DNA of 64,000 nt from Nostoc sp. NMS9 (lineage in GTDB: Bacteria > Cyanobacteriota > Cyanobacteriia > Cyanobacteriales > Nostocaceae): positions 159,147-223,146 of the forward strand of contig NZ_JABXKL010000071.1 of the NCBI RefSeq assembly GCF_017114995.1, read 5' to 3'. Each line of letters begins with the position of its first letter. Position 1 is the stretch's first letter. This document shows positions 8,158 through 17,079 of this stretch, one piece after another. The position numbers and the translations under genes were made by a program. The notes beneath the pieces were generated by a model. That model saw nothing but the letters and a program-made list of their open reading frames with translations. It had not been told where the DNA came from and did no database searches.

Positions 8158-11100
8158 ATGGATGCTCAAAAAATAAAAATTTTATTAGTTGATGACAACT
8201 TAGAGAATTTACATTTTTTATCAGACATCCTTCAACACCAAGGTTATCAAGTAGAAAGTGTCATTTCTGGGCAATTGGCAATCAATACGGCACTCGCTTC
8301 TTCCCCGGATTTGCTTTTGCTAAATGTTCTCATTATAGAGAGTGATGATTATGAAGTATGTCAATATTTGAAAGCTAACGAGCCAACTCAAGAGATTCCG
8401 ATAATTCTTTTCGGAATGTTCGATGATTTTTTTGAAAAAACAAGCGTCTTAAATTTAGGCTATATTGACTATATTACTCAACCATTCCAAACTAAAGAAG
8501 TTTTATTACGCGTCCAAAATCAACTCACTCTCCAAAGACTGAAAAAACAGTTAAAAGAAAAAAATTCCCAACTGCAACAGGAGATTAAAGAGCGTCAACG
8601 GATTACAGTTGAGTTAAATATTCGCAACAGACAAATAGAAGATATTTTTAAAGAAATTCCCGTTAGCATTAGCAAAGCCTTTTGTAGAGAAGTTTATCAA
8701 AGCGAACGCCTTGTAGTCGAAGCCGCCCTCAAGAAGAGTGAAAGTCAGTATCGGCTCCTAGTGGAGACATCCCAAGATATGATCTGGTCGGTGAACATTG
8801 ATGGACTAATTACCTTTGTCAATCCAGCAGTCAAGCAAATTTATGGCTACGAACCACAAGAAATGATCGGGCGTGCCTTAATTGATTTCATCTCACCTAC
8901 ACAAGTTGCTCAAGATAAAGTAGCCTTTGAGCGTGTTATTCAGGGAAAGTCTATCTTTCAGCATGAAACTACCTGTGTGGCTAAAGATGGTACCTTACTT
9001 TATCTAATGTTGAATGCGATCGCATTACGCAACGAATCGGGTTTAGTTATAGGCATGACAGGCACTGCTAGTAATATTACACAGCGTCGAGGTGTAGAAA
9101 AATTACTCCAAGAAAGCGCGATTAAGCTCCGCAATCATAATCTAGTGCTAACACAATTGGCACAAAATCAGACGCTTTATCAGGGTGATTTGAAAGCAGC
9201 CTTGAGTAAAATCACAGAAACAGCGGTTAAGAATATTGGCATGGAACGAGCTAGTGTCTGGCTGTATGACGAAACAGGCATGAAAATCCAGTGTTTTGAT
9301 CTATTTGAGGGCAGTCGCAATCAACATAGCGAAGGACTTTTCTTATCAGCAGTAGATTATCCAATTTATTTTGCAGCTTTGCAGCAAAACCAACCAATCG
9401 CTGCAGATGATGCTCATGCCGATCCCAGAACTAAAGAATTTTCTGCGTCTTACTCAAGATTAAACATTACCTCCATACTTGATACACCCGTTAGGTTGGA
9501 GGGAAAGACCGTAGGAGTTTTATGTCTGGAGGCAGTGGGAGTTACTCATCATTGGACGCTAGAAGACCAAAATTTCGCTCGCTCTCTGGGTAATTTAGTA
9601 TCTTTGGTATTGGAGGCAAAAGAACGCCAACGCGCAGAAGCAGCGCGACGGGTTTCTGAAGAAAAGTTAGCGTCAGCTTTTCGGTCATCTCCTGACCCAA
9701 TTGCCTTAATTACTGTTCAGGGCAAACGCTACATCGAAGTAAACGACAGCTTTTGTCGGTTTTTTGGTTATTCTCGCTCTCAGGTAATCGATCGCACCGA
9801 TGAAGAATTGCATATTTGGGTGAATCCAGAAGAATATAATTTTCTCACCCAGATTCTGCAACAAACAAAAGCCATCCGCAACTATGAGATTGATGTCTGC
9901 ACTTCAACAGGAGAAATTAGGACAACCCTGTTGAGTGCAGAAATGATCGAGATTGATGGGCAATGGTACGTACTGGGAACCGCGAAAGATATTACTGAAC
10001 GCAAGCAGGCAGAAAATGAAAGCCGTTTGTTACTGTTGACAACCCAAGCTATCACTCGCGCTAGTGATGTCAACAGCGCCTTAGCAGTGGTCTTGCGCTT
10101 AATTTGTCACACCATTGGCTGGGATTTTGGTGAAGCATGGATACCTAATGAAGATGGCACTGTTTTAGAACACAGTCTGGGTTGGTACGGAGAGGAAAGC
10201 AGTTTAGAAGAATTCTGCCAGCAAAGCCAAACGGTGAAATTTGCTCTGGGAGTGGGATTACCAGGAAGAGTTTGGCAGAACCAAGAACCAGAATGGATAG
10301 AAGATGTTTCTAAAGTTACACAACCAGTTTTCTTGCGATCGCCACAAGCAGCAAAGGTAGGATTAAAAGCTGGTTTTGGTGTTCCGATAGTGGCTGGGAA
10401 CCAAGTATTAGCTGTTTTAGTATTTTTTAAACGTAGCTCAGTATTGGTAGATCGGCGTTTGCTCTTGCTAGTCAGTGCTGTTGCTGCTCAGTTGGGTGGG
10501 TTGATTGAGCGCAAAACCCTAGAACAAGAACTAGCACTTAGAGAAGCTCGCCTTAATGCCTTTTTTAGCAGTGCTCCCGTTGGCATGAACATCGTAGATA
10601 ACCAGCTGCGGTTTGTGCAAATCAACCAACTGCTAGCAGAGATTAATGGACTACCCCAGCAAGATCATATTGGCAAGACTATCCATGAAGTCTTACCCCA
10701 CATGGCCTCCTTAGTGGAACCAATTTATCAACAGGTTCTATTGACAGGTCAACCCATTCTCAATCAAGAATTAAGCAGTGCATCCATTCAACAACCAGAT
10801 ATTATCCGCCACTTCTTAGCTTCTTATTTTCCGATTGTTGATGAAGACGATCGCCCCTCTGGTGTCGGCACGGTTTTAGTAGAAATTAGCGAACTGCAAG
10901 CAGCGCTACGCGAACGCAAACGTGTTGAACAAGAACTGCGTTTAGCAAACGAACGCCTACAATATCTGCTCACCTCCAGCCCTGTAGTTATTTATAGCAG
11001 CAAAACATCAGACGATTTTAGCACAACCTTTATCAGTGAGAACGTTAAAGAAATGGTGGGCTATGAAGCGCGGGAATTTATCGATAACTCCAGTTTTTGG

Positions 11101-13818
11101 CTTTATCACGTCCATCCACAAGATATTGAACTGATCTCGGAAAAATTTTCCCACCTTGTTGAGCAAGAGTACATTTCCTATGAATACCGCTGGTTACACG
11201 CTGACGGAACTTATCACTGGTTCTACGAAAAGATGAGGTTAATTCGTGACGAAGCTGACTACCCTATAGAATGCGTTGGTTATTGGGCAGACATTAACGA
11301 TCGCAAATTGGCAGAACTAGCTTTGCAGTCAGGTCAGCAACGATATCAACTTCTAGCAGAAGCCTCACCAGCTTGTATCTTTCATACTGATGTAGATGGC
11401 AATGTTTTATATTTTAATCAACGCTGGAGTGAAATTACTGGATGTAGTTTAGAAGATTCTCTGGGAACAGGTTGGGCAAATGCCGTACATCCAGACGACC
11501 GCGAACAGCTATTGTTGGCATGGAATCAAGCAACAGCCGCTAAGTCAACCTATAAGTACGAACATCGTTTCTTGCATGATGATGATAATACAGTCATCTG
11601 GGTAATTTGTCATGCTTTGCCAGAATTTAGAGATGATGGAGAAATTAAAGGCTACATCGGTACAATTACAGATATTACCGAGAGAAAATTGGCAGAAGAA
11701 GCCTTGCGTGAGAGTGCAGAGCGAGAAAGAGCGATCGCTCAAGTGATTCAAAGAATGCGCCAAACACTGGATTTAGAGACGATATTTGCGGCTACAACCG
11801 AAGAATTACGCCAAGTACTCAACTGCGATCGGGTTGTTGTCTATCGTTTCAATCCCGACTGGAATGGGGAATTTGTTTCTGAATCAGTGGGTAACGGTTG
11901 GATTTCTCTCATAGAAGAACACAACAATGACCCTCATCTCACAGAAGGTGTTTTACAAGATGGGCGTTGCCTAGCGAAAATTTTGGATAGTGGGGATAAC
12001 CAGGTGGAATATCCCGATCTGCAAGTAACCCCAGGCGCAAGTTTCATCTGTGTTCCAGACATTTACAACGCTGAGTTTCATCCTGCTTATATCAACCTCT
12101 TAGAGCGCTTTCAGGCTAAGGCCTACATTATTGTTCCGATTTTACATGGTAGTCAGCTTTGGGGATTGCTGGCGAGTTATCAAAATTCCGATCCCCGCCA
12201 ATGGAAACCAGGAGAAATCAACATCGTAGTTCAAATTGGCAATCAGTTGGGCGTTGCTTTACAGCAGGCACAATTGCTAGCGCAAACTCAAAGGCAGTCA
12301 CAAGCATTGCAAGAAGCTGTAATCATTGCTGATGCTGCTAACCGTGCCAAAAGCGAATTCCTGGCCAACATGAGTCACGAACTGCGTACCCCACTCAACG
12401 CCATCCTCGGTTTTACCCAAGTCATGAGCCACGATCATGATTTATCAACTGAACATCAGCAAAATCTAGCAATCATCAATCGTGCTGGCGAACATCTCCT
12501 GAATTTAATCAACGACATTTTGGAAATGTCTAAAATCGAAGCTGGCAGAATAACCTTAAATCTCAACAGTTTTGATTTAATTCGCCTCTTGGAAAACCTC
12601 GAAGAGATGTTGCGCTTCCGCGCCACCTCCAAAGGATTGGAATTAGTTTTTGAATATACATCTCACCTTCCCCAATACATCCAAGTTGACGAAAGTAAAC
12701 TGCGTCAAGTCTTACTTAACCTCCTGGGAAATGCAATCAAATTTACCGATACTGGAAGGGTGACACTGCGAGTGGGGATGGGGAGCAGGGGAGCAGGGGA
12801 GCAGGGGGAGCAAAATTTTCCTCATCCCCCTCATCTCTTCTTCGAGGTACAAGACACTGGCCGCGGTATTGCCCCACAAGAAATTGACTTGCTATTTGAA
12901 GCTTTTGGGCAAACTGAAACCGGAAGAAAATCGCAACAGGGAACAGGACTAGGTTTAGCAATTAGCCGCAAATATGTGGAACTAATGGGAGGAGATATTA
13001 GCGTCACCAGCACTATTGGCCAGGGAAGTAAATTTGCTTTTGATATTCAATTTGGTCTAGCCGCAGCCAGCGAAATCCAGATCCAACAAACTAGACCCCA
13101 AGTTATTAGTTTAGCGCCTGCTCAAAGCGAATACCGTATTTTAGTGGTCGATGACTCCACAGATAGCCGTTTAGTGCTAATGAAAATTCTTACATCTATC
13201 GGTTTTGCAGTTCAGGAAGCAATAAATGGTATTGAAGCGATCGCACTTTGGCAGACATGGCAACCACATCTAATTTTAATGGATATGCGGATGCCAATTA
13301 TGGACGGCTACGAAGCTACAAAAGTTATTAAAACTAGAGAAGAAACCTCAATCCAAAATATAAAATCCCAAATTCCCAATTGGAAGACAATTATTATTGC
13401 CTTAACTGCTAATGCTTTTGAAGAACAACGAGAGGCAATAATCAAAGCGGGTTGCGATGATTATATTAATAAGCCTTTCCGCGAGGAAGAATTACTAGAA
13501 AAGTTAAGCGAATATTTGGGAGTTCAATATATTTATCAAGAAGAAAGCTATCAGCTAACAAACCTAAAGCAACAAAGACCAAAATCAATATTGACGCTCA
13601 CGGATTTAGTGACTCTATTATCTGAAATGTCACCTGAATGGGTAAAACAGGTGTACACTGCCGCAGCTCAATGTAGTGATGACCTGATTTTAGAATTGAT
13701 TGAGCAAATCCCTTCGGAAAATGCTGTACTGCAAAATTTTATCAAGAATTTAGCTCATGATTTTCAGTTTGAGAAAATTATGGAATTGACGAGTATTGCA
13801 GGAATATTATCCAGTTAA
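8158..13818 (+). CDS. Large hybrid sensor histidine kinase (pseudo-REC, PAS/GAF array, HisKA, HATPase, REC)
   Basis: A cytoplasmic multi-sensor kinase of 1886 aa. In order: an N-terminal receiver-like domain (about 5-125), coiled coil, PAS, GAF, PAS, GAF, three more PAS domains, a phytochrome/CBCR-like GAF, HisKA (ANMSHELRTPLNAILGF), HATPase (NLLGNAIKF, DTGRGI, GTGLGLAIS), a C-terminal receiver (LMDMRMPIMDG) and an about 85-residue helical tail. The N-terminal receiver is degenerate: N56 replaces the phospho-Asp and Q108 the conserved Lys. The last GAF has Ala where the bilin Cys would be. A G-rich tandem repeat is translated inside the HATPase domain. ATG 8158 is preferred over an upstream TTG at 8134 because TTAGGAA lies just before it. 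No cognate regulator is adjacent. Confidence 0.93.
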   Translation: MDAQKIKILLVDDNLENLHFLSDILQHQGYQVESVISGQLAINTALASSPDLLLLNVLIIESDDYEVCQYLKANEPTQEIPIILFGMFDDFFEKTSVLNLGYIDYITQPFQTKEVLLRVQNQLTLQRLKKQLKEKNSQLQQEIKERQRITVELNIRNRQIEDIFKEIPVSISKAFCREVYQSERLVVEAALKKSESQYRLLVETSQDMIWSVNIDGLITFVNPAVKQIYGYEPQEMIGRALIDFISPTQVAQDKVAFERVIQGKSIFQHETTCVAKDGTLLYLMLNAIALRNESGLVIGMTGTASNITQRRGVEKLLQESAIKLRNHNLVLTQLAQNQTLYQGDLKAALSKITETAVKNIGMERASVWLYDETGMKIQCFDLFEGSRNQHSEGLFLSAVDYPIYFAALQQNQPIAADDAHADPRTKEFSASYSRLNITSILDTPVRLEGKTVGVLCLEAVGVTHHWTLEDQNFARSLGNLVSLVLEAKERQRAEAARRVSEEKLASAFRSSPDPIALITVQGKRYIEVNDSFCRFFGYSRSQVIDRTDEELHIWVNPEEYNFLTQILQQTKAIRNYEIDVCTSTGEIRTTLLSAEMIEIDGQWYVLGTAKDITERKQAENESRLLLLTTQAITRASDVNSALAVVLRLICHTIGWDFGEAWIPNEDGTVLEHSLGWYGEESSLEEFCQQSQTVKFALGVGLPGRVWQNQEPEWIEDVSKVTQPVFLRSPQAAKVGLKAGFGVPIVAGNQVLAVLVFFKRSSVLVDRRLLLLVSAVAAQLGGLIERKTLEQELALREARLNAFFSSAPVGMNIVDNQLRFVQINQLLAEINGLPQQDHIGKTIHEVLPHMASLVEPIYQQVLLTGQPILNQELSSASIQQPDIIRHFLASYFPIVDEDDRPSGVGTVLVEISELQAALRERKRVEQELRLANERLQYLLTSSPVVIYSSKTSDDFSTTFISENVKEMVGYEAREFIDNSSFWLYHVHPQDIELISEKFSHLVEQEYISYEYRWLHADGTYHWFYEKMRLIRDEADYPIECVGYWADINDRKLAELALQSGQQRYQLLAEASPACIFHTDVDGNVLYFNQRWSEITGCSLEDSLGTGWANAVHPDDREQLLLAWNQATAAKSTYKYEHRFLHDDDNTVIWVICHALPEFRDDGEIKGYIGTITDITERKLAEEALRESAERERAIAQVIQRMRQTLDLETIFAATTEELRQVLNCDRVVVYRFNPDWNGEFVSESVGNGWISLIEEHNNDPHLTEGVLQDGRCLAKILDSGDNQVEYPDLQVTPGASFICVPDIYNAEFHPAYINLLERFQAKAYIIVPILHGSQLWGLLASYQNSDPRQWKPGEINIVVQIGNQLGVALQQAQLLAQTQRQSQALQEAVIIADAANRAKSEFLANMSHELRTPLNAILGFTQVMSHDHDLSTEHQQNLAIINRAGEHLLNLINDILEMSKIEAGRITLNLNSFDLIRLLENLEEMLRFRATSKGLELVFEYTSHLPQYIQVDESKLRQVLLNLLGNAIKFTDTGRVTLRVGMGSRGAGEQGEQNFPHPPHLFFEVQDTGRGIAPQEIDLLFEAFGQTETGRKSQQGTGLGLAISRKYVELMGGDISVTSTIGQGSKFAFDIQFGLAAASEIQIQQTRPQVISLAPAQSEYRILVVDDSTDSRLVLMKILTSIGFAVQEAINGIEAIALWQTWQPHLILMDMRMPIMDGYEATKVIKTREETSIQNIKSQIPNWKTIIIALTANAFEEQREAIIKAGCDDYINKPFREEELLEKLSEYLGVQYIYQEESYQLTNLKQQRPKSILTLTDLVTLLSEMSPEWVKQVYTAAAQCSDDLILELIEQIPSENAVLQNFIKNLAHDFQFEKIMELTSIAGILSS
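12774..12836 (+). repeat. G-rich STRR insertion translated within the HATPase domain
   Basis: Four near-identical gggagca/ggggagca units followed by a C-rich tail. The reading frame stays open and encodes a Gly/Arg/Glu/Pro-rich loop between the HATPase strand VTLRV and the next strand FFEVQDTGRG. Related kinases pass directly between these strands with a short loop. Confidence 0.75.
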
Positions 13819-13846
13819 TAACACTGCCAGAAATAATTCAATGGCT

Positions 13847-15493
13847 TTACCGTAAACGTCCCGATCGCAATGTACTAATAATTAACCACAAACCCAATAA
13901 ACTAGCGACTGCAAATAGGATGGTGCTTAAAAAAGATAGCTGAGTTGTCTGCGCTCTGGTAGAAATAATTGCCGCACCCATAATCAGCGAACCCACTAAT
14001 ATACTAAAAGATAGTCGGTTAGCGGCATCATCCATAGTGCGCCGTACACCATCTAAACCCCGCAGCGAGAGATTCCACTGTAAGGTTTCTGAGGTAACTC
14101 GGTCTAATAACAGTTCGATTTGGCGGGGAGATTGGAGAGACAGACTTTTCAGATCCAAGGCTGTCCTCAAAAGCGATCGCACTGGATTATCCCCTATTAG
14201 CTGGCGACGAAATAAGTCTGTAATTAATGGTTTGACTTCATCAAAAAAATTAAGCTCTGGGTTGAATGTCCGCGCTACCCCTTCTAAATTTGCTAAGGTT
14301 TTGGCATACAAACCCATATTACTAGGCAACCTAATTTTATTGTTGCGGGCAACTTGTAAAACTTCATAAATTATCTGACTGAAGTTTATTTGTGTGAGGC
14401 TGACATTGTGATACTTACGTAACATGCGATCGTAATCATTTTCTAACCGCGACAAAATTACTGGTTGAGCAGAATCTGATAGCTGCAAAGTTAACTGAGC
14501 GCACCTTTGAGCATCTAAATCAACGATCGCTAACAACATCTCTGTTAATATCTGCTGTGTCCGGGGATCGAGTCTTCCGACCATTCCACAATCTAACAGG
14601 GCAACACGCCCATCTTTCAGATAAAACAAGTTTCCTGGATGGGGATCGGCGTGAAAAAAGCCATCAATATATAGTTGCTGAAAAAATACCCGAAATAACA
14701 AAGTAGTTATTTCTTTACGCTTTTCGGCAGAGTCTTTAACGTTGGGGTCATTATCCAAATCCGCGGCCAGGAACGGCACTCCATCCAGCCATTCCATTAC
14801 CAGTAATTTCTCTGTGGTCAATTCCCAGTTAATTTCCGCCACCACTATTTGTGTGGGATCGTACCAGCGACTCTGGGATAAGTTGCGACGTAGTTGATCT
14901 GTAAAACCCGCTTCCCGGGTAAAATCTAACTCGGCTTCTAAAGCTTTGGTAAATTCTTCGGCGATGGATTTAATTTCGTAGGTTTGCCCAAACTCAGTCC
15001 GCGCCACTAAATCGGCAATACCTTGAATTAAAGCAATATCTTGGGCAATAGTAATATCTATTCCCGGACGTTGCACTTTCAGAGCGACTTCTCGACCGTC
15101 TGCTAGTGTAGCTCGATGTGTCTGGGCAATCGATCCGGCGGCGACTGGGATTGGGTTAACTGTGCTGAAGGTTTCTGCTAGTGGACGTTTTAATTCTTTA
15201 CGGAGAATTATTTCTATCTCTGACCAAGGAACTGGCGGTACTTCATCTTGTAGAGTTGACAATTCCTCAATATAGGAGGCGCTCAGTAAGTCAGGGCGGG
15301 TAGACATTAACTGACCAAGTTTGACGTAAACTGGCCCCAAGTCTACCAGGACATTTTTTAAAACCGCAGGTGTCGGCAGCTGGGGTTCATCAGCTTTGCC
15401 ACCAGTAAGTAACCTTCGCATATAGTCCCAGCCATTGCGAAGGAAGACTTCAAGGATTTCTCGTTGACGGGGAACAGTTTGGGTGAGGAACAT
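13847..15493 (-). CDS. ABC1/AarF/UbiB-family atypical protein kinase
   Basis: UbiB-like kinases act on isoprenoid-lipid (plastoquinone, tocopherol) metabolism at membranes. Residues about 58-61 contain the KxGQ motif (YVKLGQLMSTRPDLL) that marks this family, then AAGSIAQTH, the ATP-site lysine in REVALKVQRPG (about K139), and the catalytic region FHADPHPGNLFYL followed by LLDCGMVGRLD. Two C-terminal membrane segments are visible (SILVGSLIMGAAIIST and FLSTILFAVASLLGLWLII). The frame is open to 15553, but that start would overlap the neighbouring yidD-like gene by 29 bases. The family normally begins at MFLTQTVPRQREIL, so the ATG at 15491-15493 (548 aa) is preferred. The natural substrate is unknown. 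Confidence 0.92.
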   Translation of the reverse strand: MFLTQTVPRQREILEVFLRNGWDYMRRLLTGGKADEPQLPTPAVLKNVLVDLGPVYVKLGQLMSTRPDLLSASYIEELSTLQDEVPPVPWSEIEIILRKELKRPLAETFSTVNPIPVAAGSIAQTHRATLADGREVALKVQRPGIDITIAQDIALIQGIADLVARTEFGQTYEIKSIAEEFTKALEAELDFTREAGFTDQLRRNLSQSRWYDPTQIVVAEINWELTTEKLLVMEWLDGVPFLAADLDNDPNVKDSAEKRKEITTLLFRVFFQQLYIDGFFHADPHPGNLFYLKDGRVALLDCGMVGRLDPRTQQILTEMLLAIVDLDAQRCAQLTLQLSDSAQPVILSRLENDYDRMLRKYHNVSLTQINFSQIIYEVLQVARNNKIRLPSNMGLYAKTLANLEGVARTFNPELNFFDEVKPLITDLFRRQLIGDNPVRSLLRTALDLKSLSLQSPRQIELLLDRVTSETLQWNLSLRGLDGVRRTMDDAANRLSFSILVGSLIMGAAIISTRAQTTQLSFLSTILFAVASLLGLWLIISTLRSGRLR

Positions 15494-15524
15494 TTTTGTA
15501 AAAAACTGCAAAGAGGCAGAGGAG

Positions 15525-15821
15525 TTAAAGAGGTAAACAGCAGGGGATGACAATACAACCGAAATCGGCTCTAGTTTTGATGCTTGTTAAAGTTTTGCTA
15601 GCTGCCGCACAATCTTGAAATCTTTTTATGGATGATTCTACGGCTTCGTGGAGCTTCTGTTCACTCAGCATTCGTTTGACGTAATTAGAGCAGGAATCCC
15701 CGCCGTGTAATAAGCGATGGGAACAAGAAAATCCTTTGGACGGAGAAATATATTTTTGATAGGCGGTAATAGAATCGATTGCCATTGTCTTGGCCAGAGG
15801 CTCAAAGCTAATAATGTCCAT
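15525..15821 (-). CDS. YidD-like membrane protein insertion factor (variant)
   Basis: A 98-aa protein. Residues about 20-50 hold the YidD/UPF0161 core: AYQKYISPSKGFSCSHR, then GGDSCSNYVKRML; YidD usually reads YQ-(K/R)-YISP-x-x-G-x-x-C-R-(F/Y)-x-PTCS-x-Y. The PTCS box is replaced here by GGDSCSN, with an insertion between the cysteines. This matches the cyanobacterial variant of the family. The C-terminus is unusual in being Cys-rich (FGCIVIPCCLPL). YidD is thought to help YidC/Sec insertion; here that is inferred from family membership only. It lies just upstream of the UbiB-like gene on the same strand, 31 bases apart. Confidence 0.7.
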   Translation of the reverse strand: MDIISFEPLAKTMAIDSITAYQKYISPSKGFSCSHRLLHGGDSCSNYVKRMLSEQKLHEAVESSIKRFQDCAAASKTLTSIKTRADFGCIVIPCCLPL

Positions 15822-15899
15822 AACTGTCAGATAAAATAACAGACTGTCAAGTTATAATGGGAAAATAGACATTTTCGCCTCTGCCAAGGGTTCTAACTT

Positions 15900-16964
15900 T
15901 TATAGCAGGTCAGTAAATCGGGAATCACTTTGGAGAATTTTAAGGATCTGCTTGATTTCCTGGGTACGTTCTTTTTTGACAACGAGAGTGATATTGCGAT
16001 CGCGCACAATCACCACATCCTCTAAACCAATAGTAACAACTACATCTTCTGGATTTGAGGCGTAAATAATCGCCCCTTGCGTATCTAAACCTACGTGAGT
16101 AGCGAGTTCCACGTTTGGAGTCTCTTCTGTCTTCAGTAAACGTTCGATCGCATTCCAATCTCCTAAATCATCCCAACCAAAATCAACTGGCAAAACGTAT
16201 GCTAGAGTGGTCTTTTCCATTAACGCATAGTCTATACTCTTCTTAGGCAACTGGGGATAGATATCAGGACCATGTTGTTCTAAAGGTTCGATAATTTCCG
16301 GAGCATGGGTATGTAGTTCCTTGAGAACAACCCCTGCCCGAAAAACGAACATTCCACTATTCCAGCTAAAACGCCCCGTAGATAAAAAAGTCTCTGCCGT
16401 TTCCCGGTCGGGCTTTTCAGTAAAACGGTTCACGTGATAAGCTGGCAACTCATTAAAGCTACCTATTTTTTCACCTTGTTCAATGTAGCCGTAACCGGTT
16501 GATGGAAAAGTAGGCTTGATCCCCAGTGTAACGATCGCTGCTGTGCTTGCTGCCAGTTGTGTTGCTGCATTTAATGTGTGTGCAAACGCCTCTTGGTCAG
16601 CAATCCAGTGGTCAGCAGGGAAAAAGCCAATAACAGCGTCTTCTCCATAGCGCTGTTTGATTTCTAAACTTGTCCAAGCAACAGCTGCGGCAGTGTCTCT
16701 TCCTTCCGATTCAATCAGCAAGTTTTCAACTGGTAGATCGGGTAGTTGTTGTCTTACGCCTTCAGCTATCTGACTAGAAGTTATGACCCACAAGGAATCC
16801 CAACCGCCACCGAGTTCAATCAATCGATCGGCGGTTGCTTGTAATAGACTTCTAGAGCTACCATCAAGACTTAAAAATTGCTTGGGTCGGTCTTTGCGGC
16901 TTAGGGGCCAAAAACGTTCACCTTTACCACCAGCTAGGATTACGGGGAACAATAAAGTATTCAT
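15900..16964 (-). CDS. manC: Mannose-1-phosphate guanylyltransferase
   Basis: Makes GDP-mannose from GTP and mannose-1-P for exopolysaccharide, O-antigen or glycoprotein synthesis. The nucleotidyltransferase signature VILAGGKGERFWPLSRKDRPKQ (split here: GGKGERFWPL, then KQFLSL) is at residues about 8-32; later motifs are ESEGRDTAAAVAW, FFPADHW, YGYIEQG, FTEKPD, WNSGMF and FGWDDLGDW. At 354 aa it lacks the C-terminal isomerase (phosphomannose isomerase) domain of bifunctional enzymes. The ATG at 16962-16964 starts the family-like sequence MNTLLFPVIL; a GTG at 16974-16976 would add four residues. The gene is divergent from the LCP gene at 17080, which also acts on cell-surface glycopolymers. 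Confidence 0.93.
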   Translation of the reverse strand: MNTLLFPVILAGGKGERFWPLSRKDRPKQFLSLDGSSRSLLQATADRLIELGGGWDSLWVITSSQIAEGVRQQLPDLPVENLLIESEGRDTAAAVAWTSLEIKQRYGEDAVIGFFPADHWIADQEAFAHTLNAATQLAASTAAIVTLGIKPTFPSTGYGYIEQGEKIGSFNELPAYHVNRFTEKPDRETAETFLSTGRFSWNSGMFVFRAGVVLKELHTHAPEIIEPLEQHGPDIYPQLPKKSIDYALMEKTTLAYVLPVDFGWDDLGDWNAIERLLKTEETPNVELATHVGLDTQGAIIYASNPEDVVVTIGLEDVVIVRDRNITLVVKKERTQEIKQILKILQSDSRFTDLL

Positions 16965-17079
16965 GTTGTCATACACGCCTACCGAAGAACATTACAAGTT
17001 TACAGTGAGCTTTTCCACTGGCAATATTTGTAGCTTGGATTAACATACTTTTAGGGAGTGGTTGAGTGGGGAGATAATT

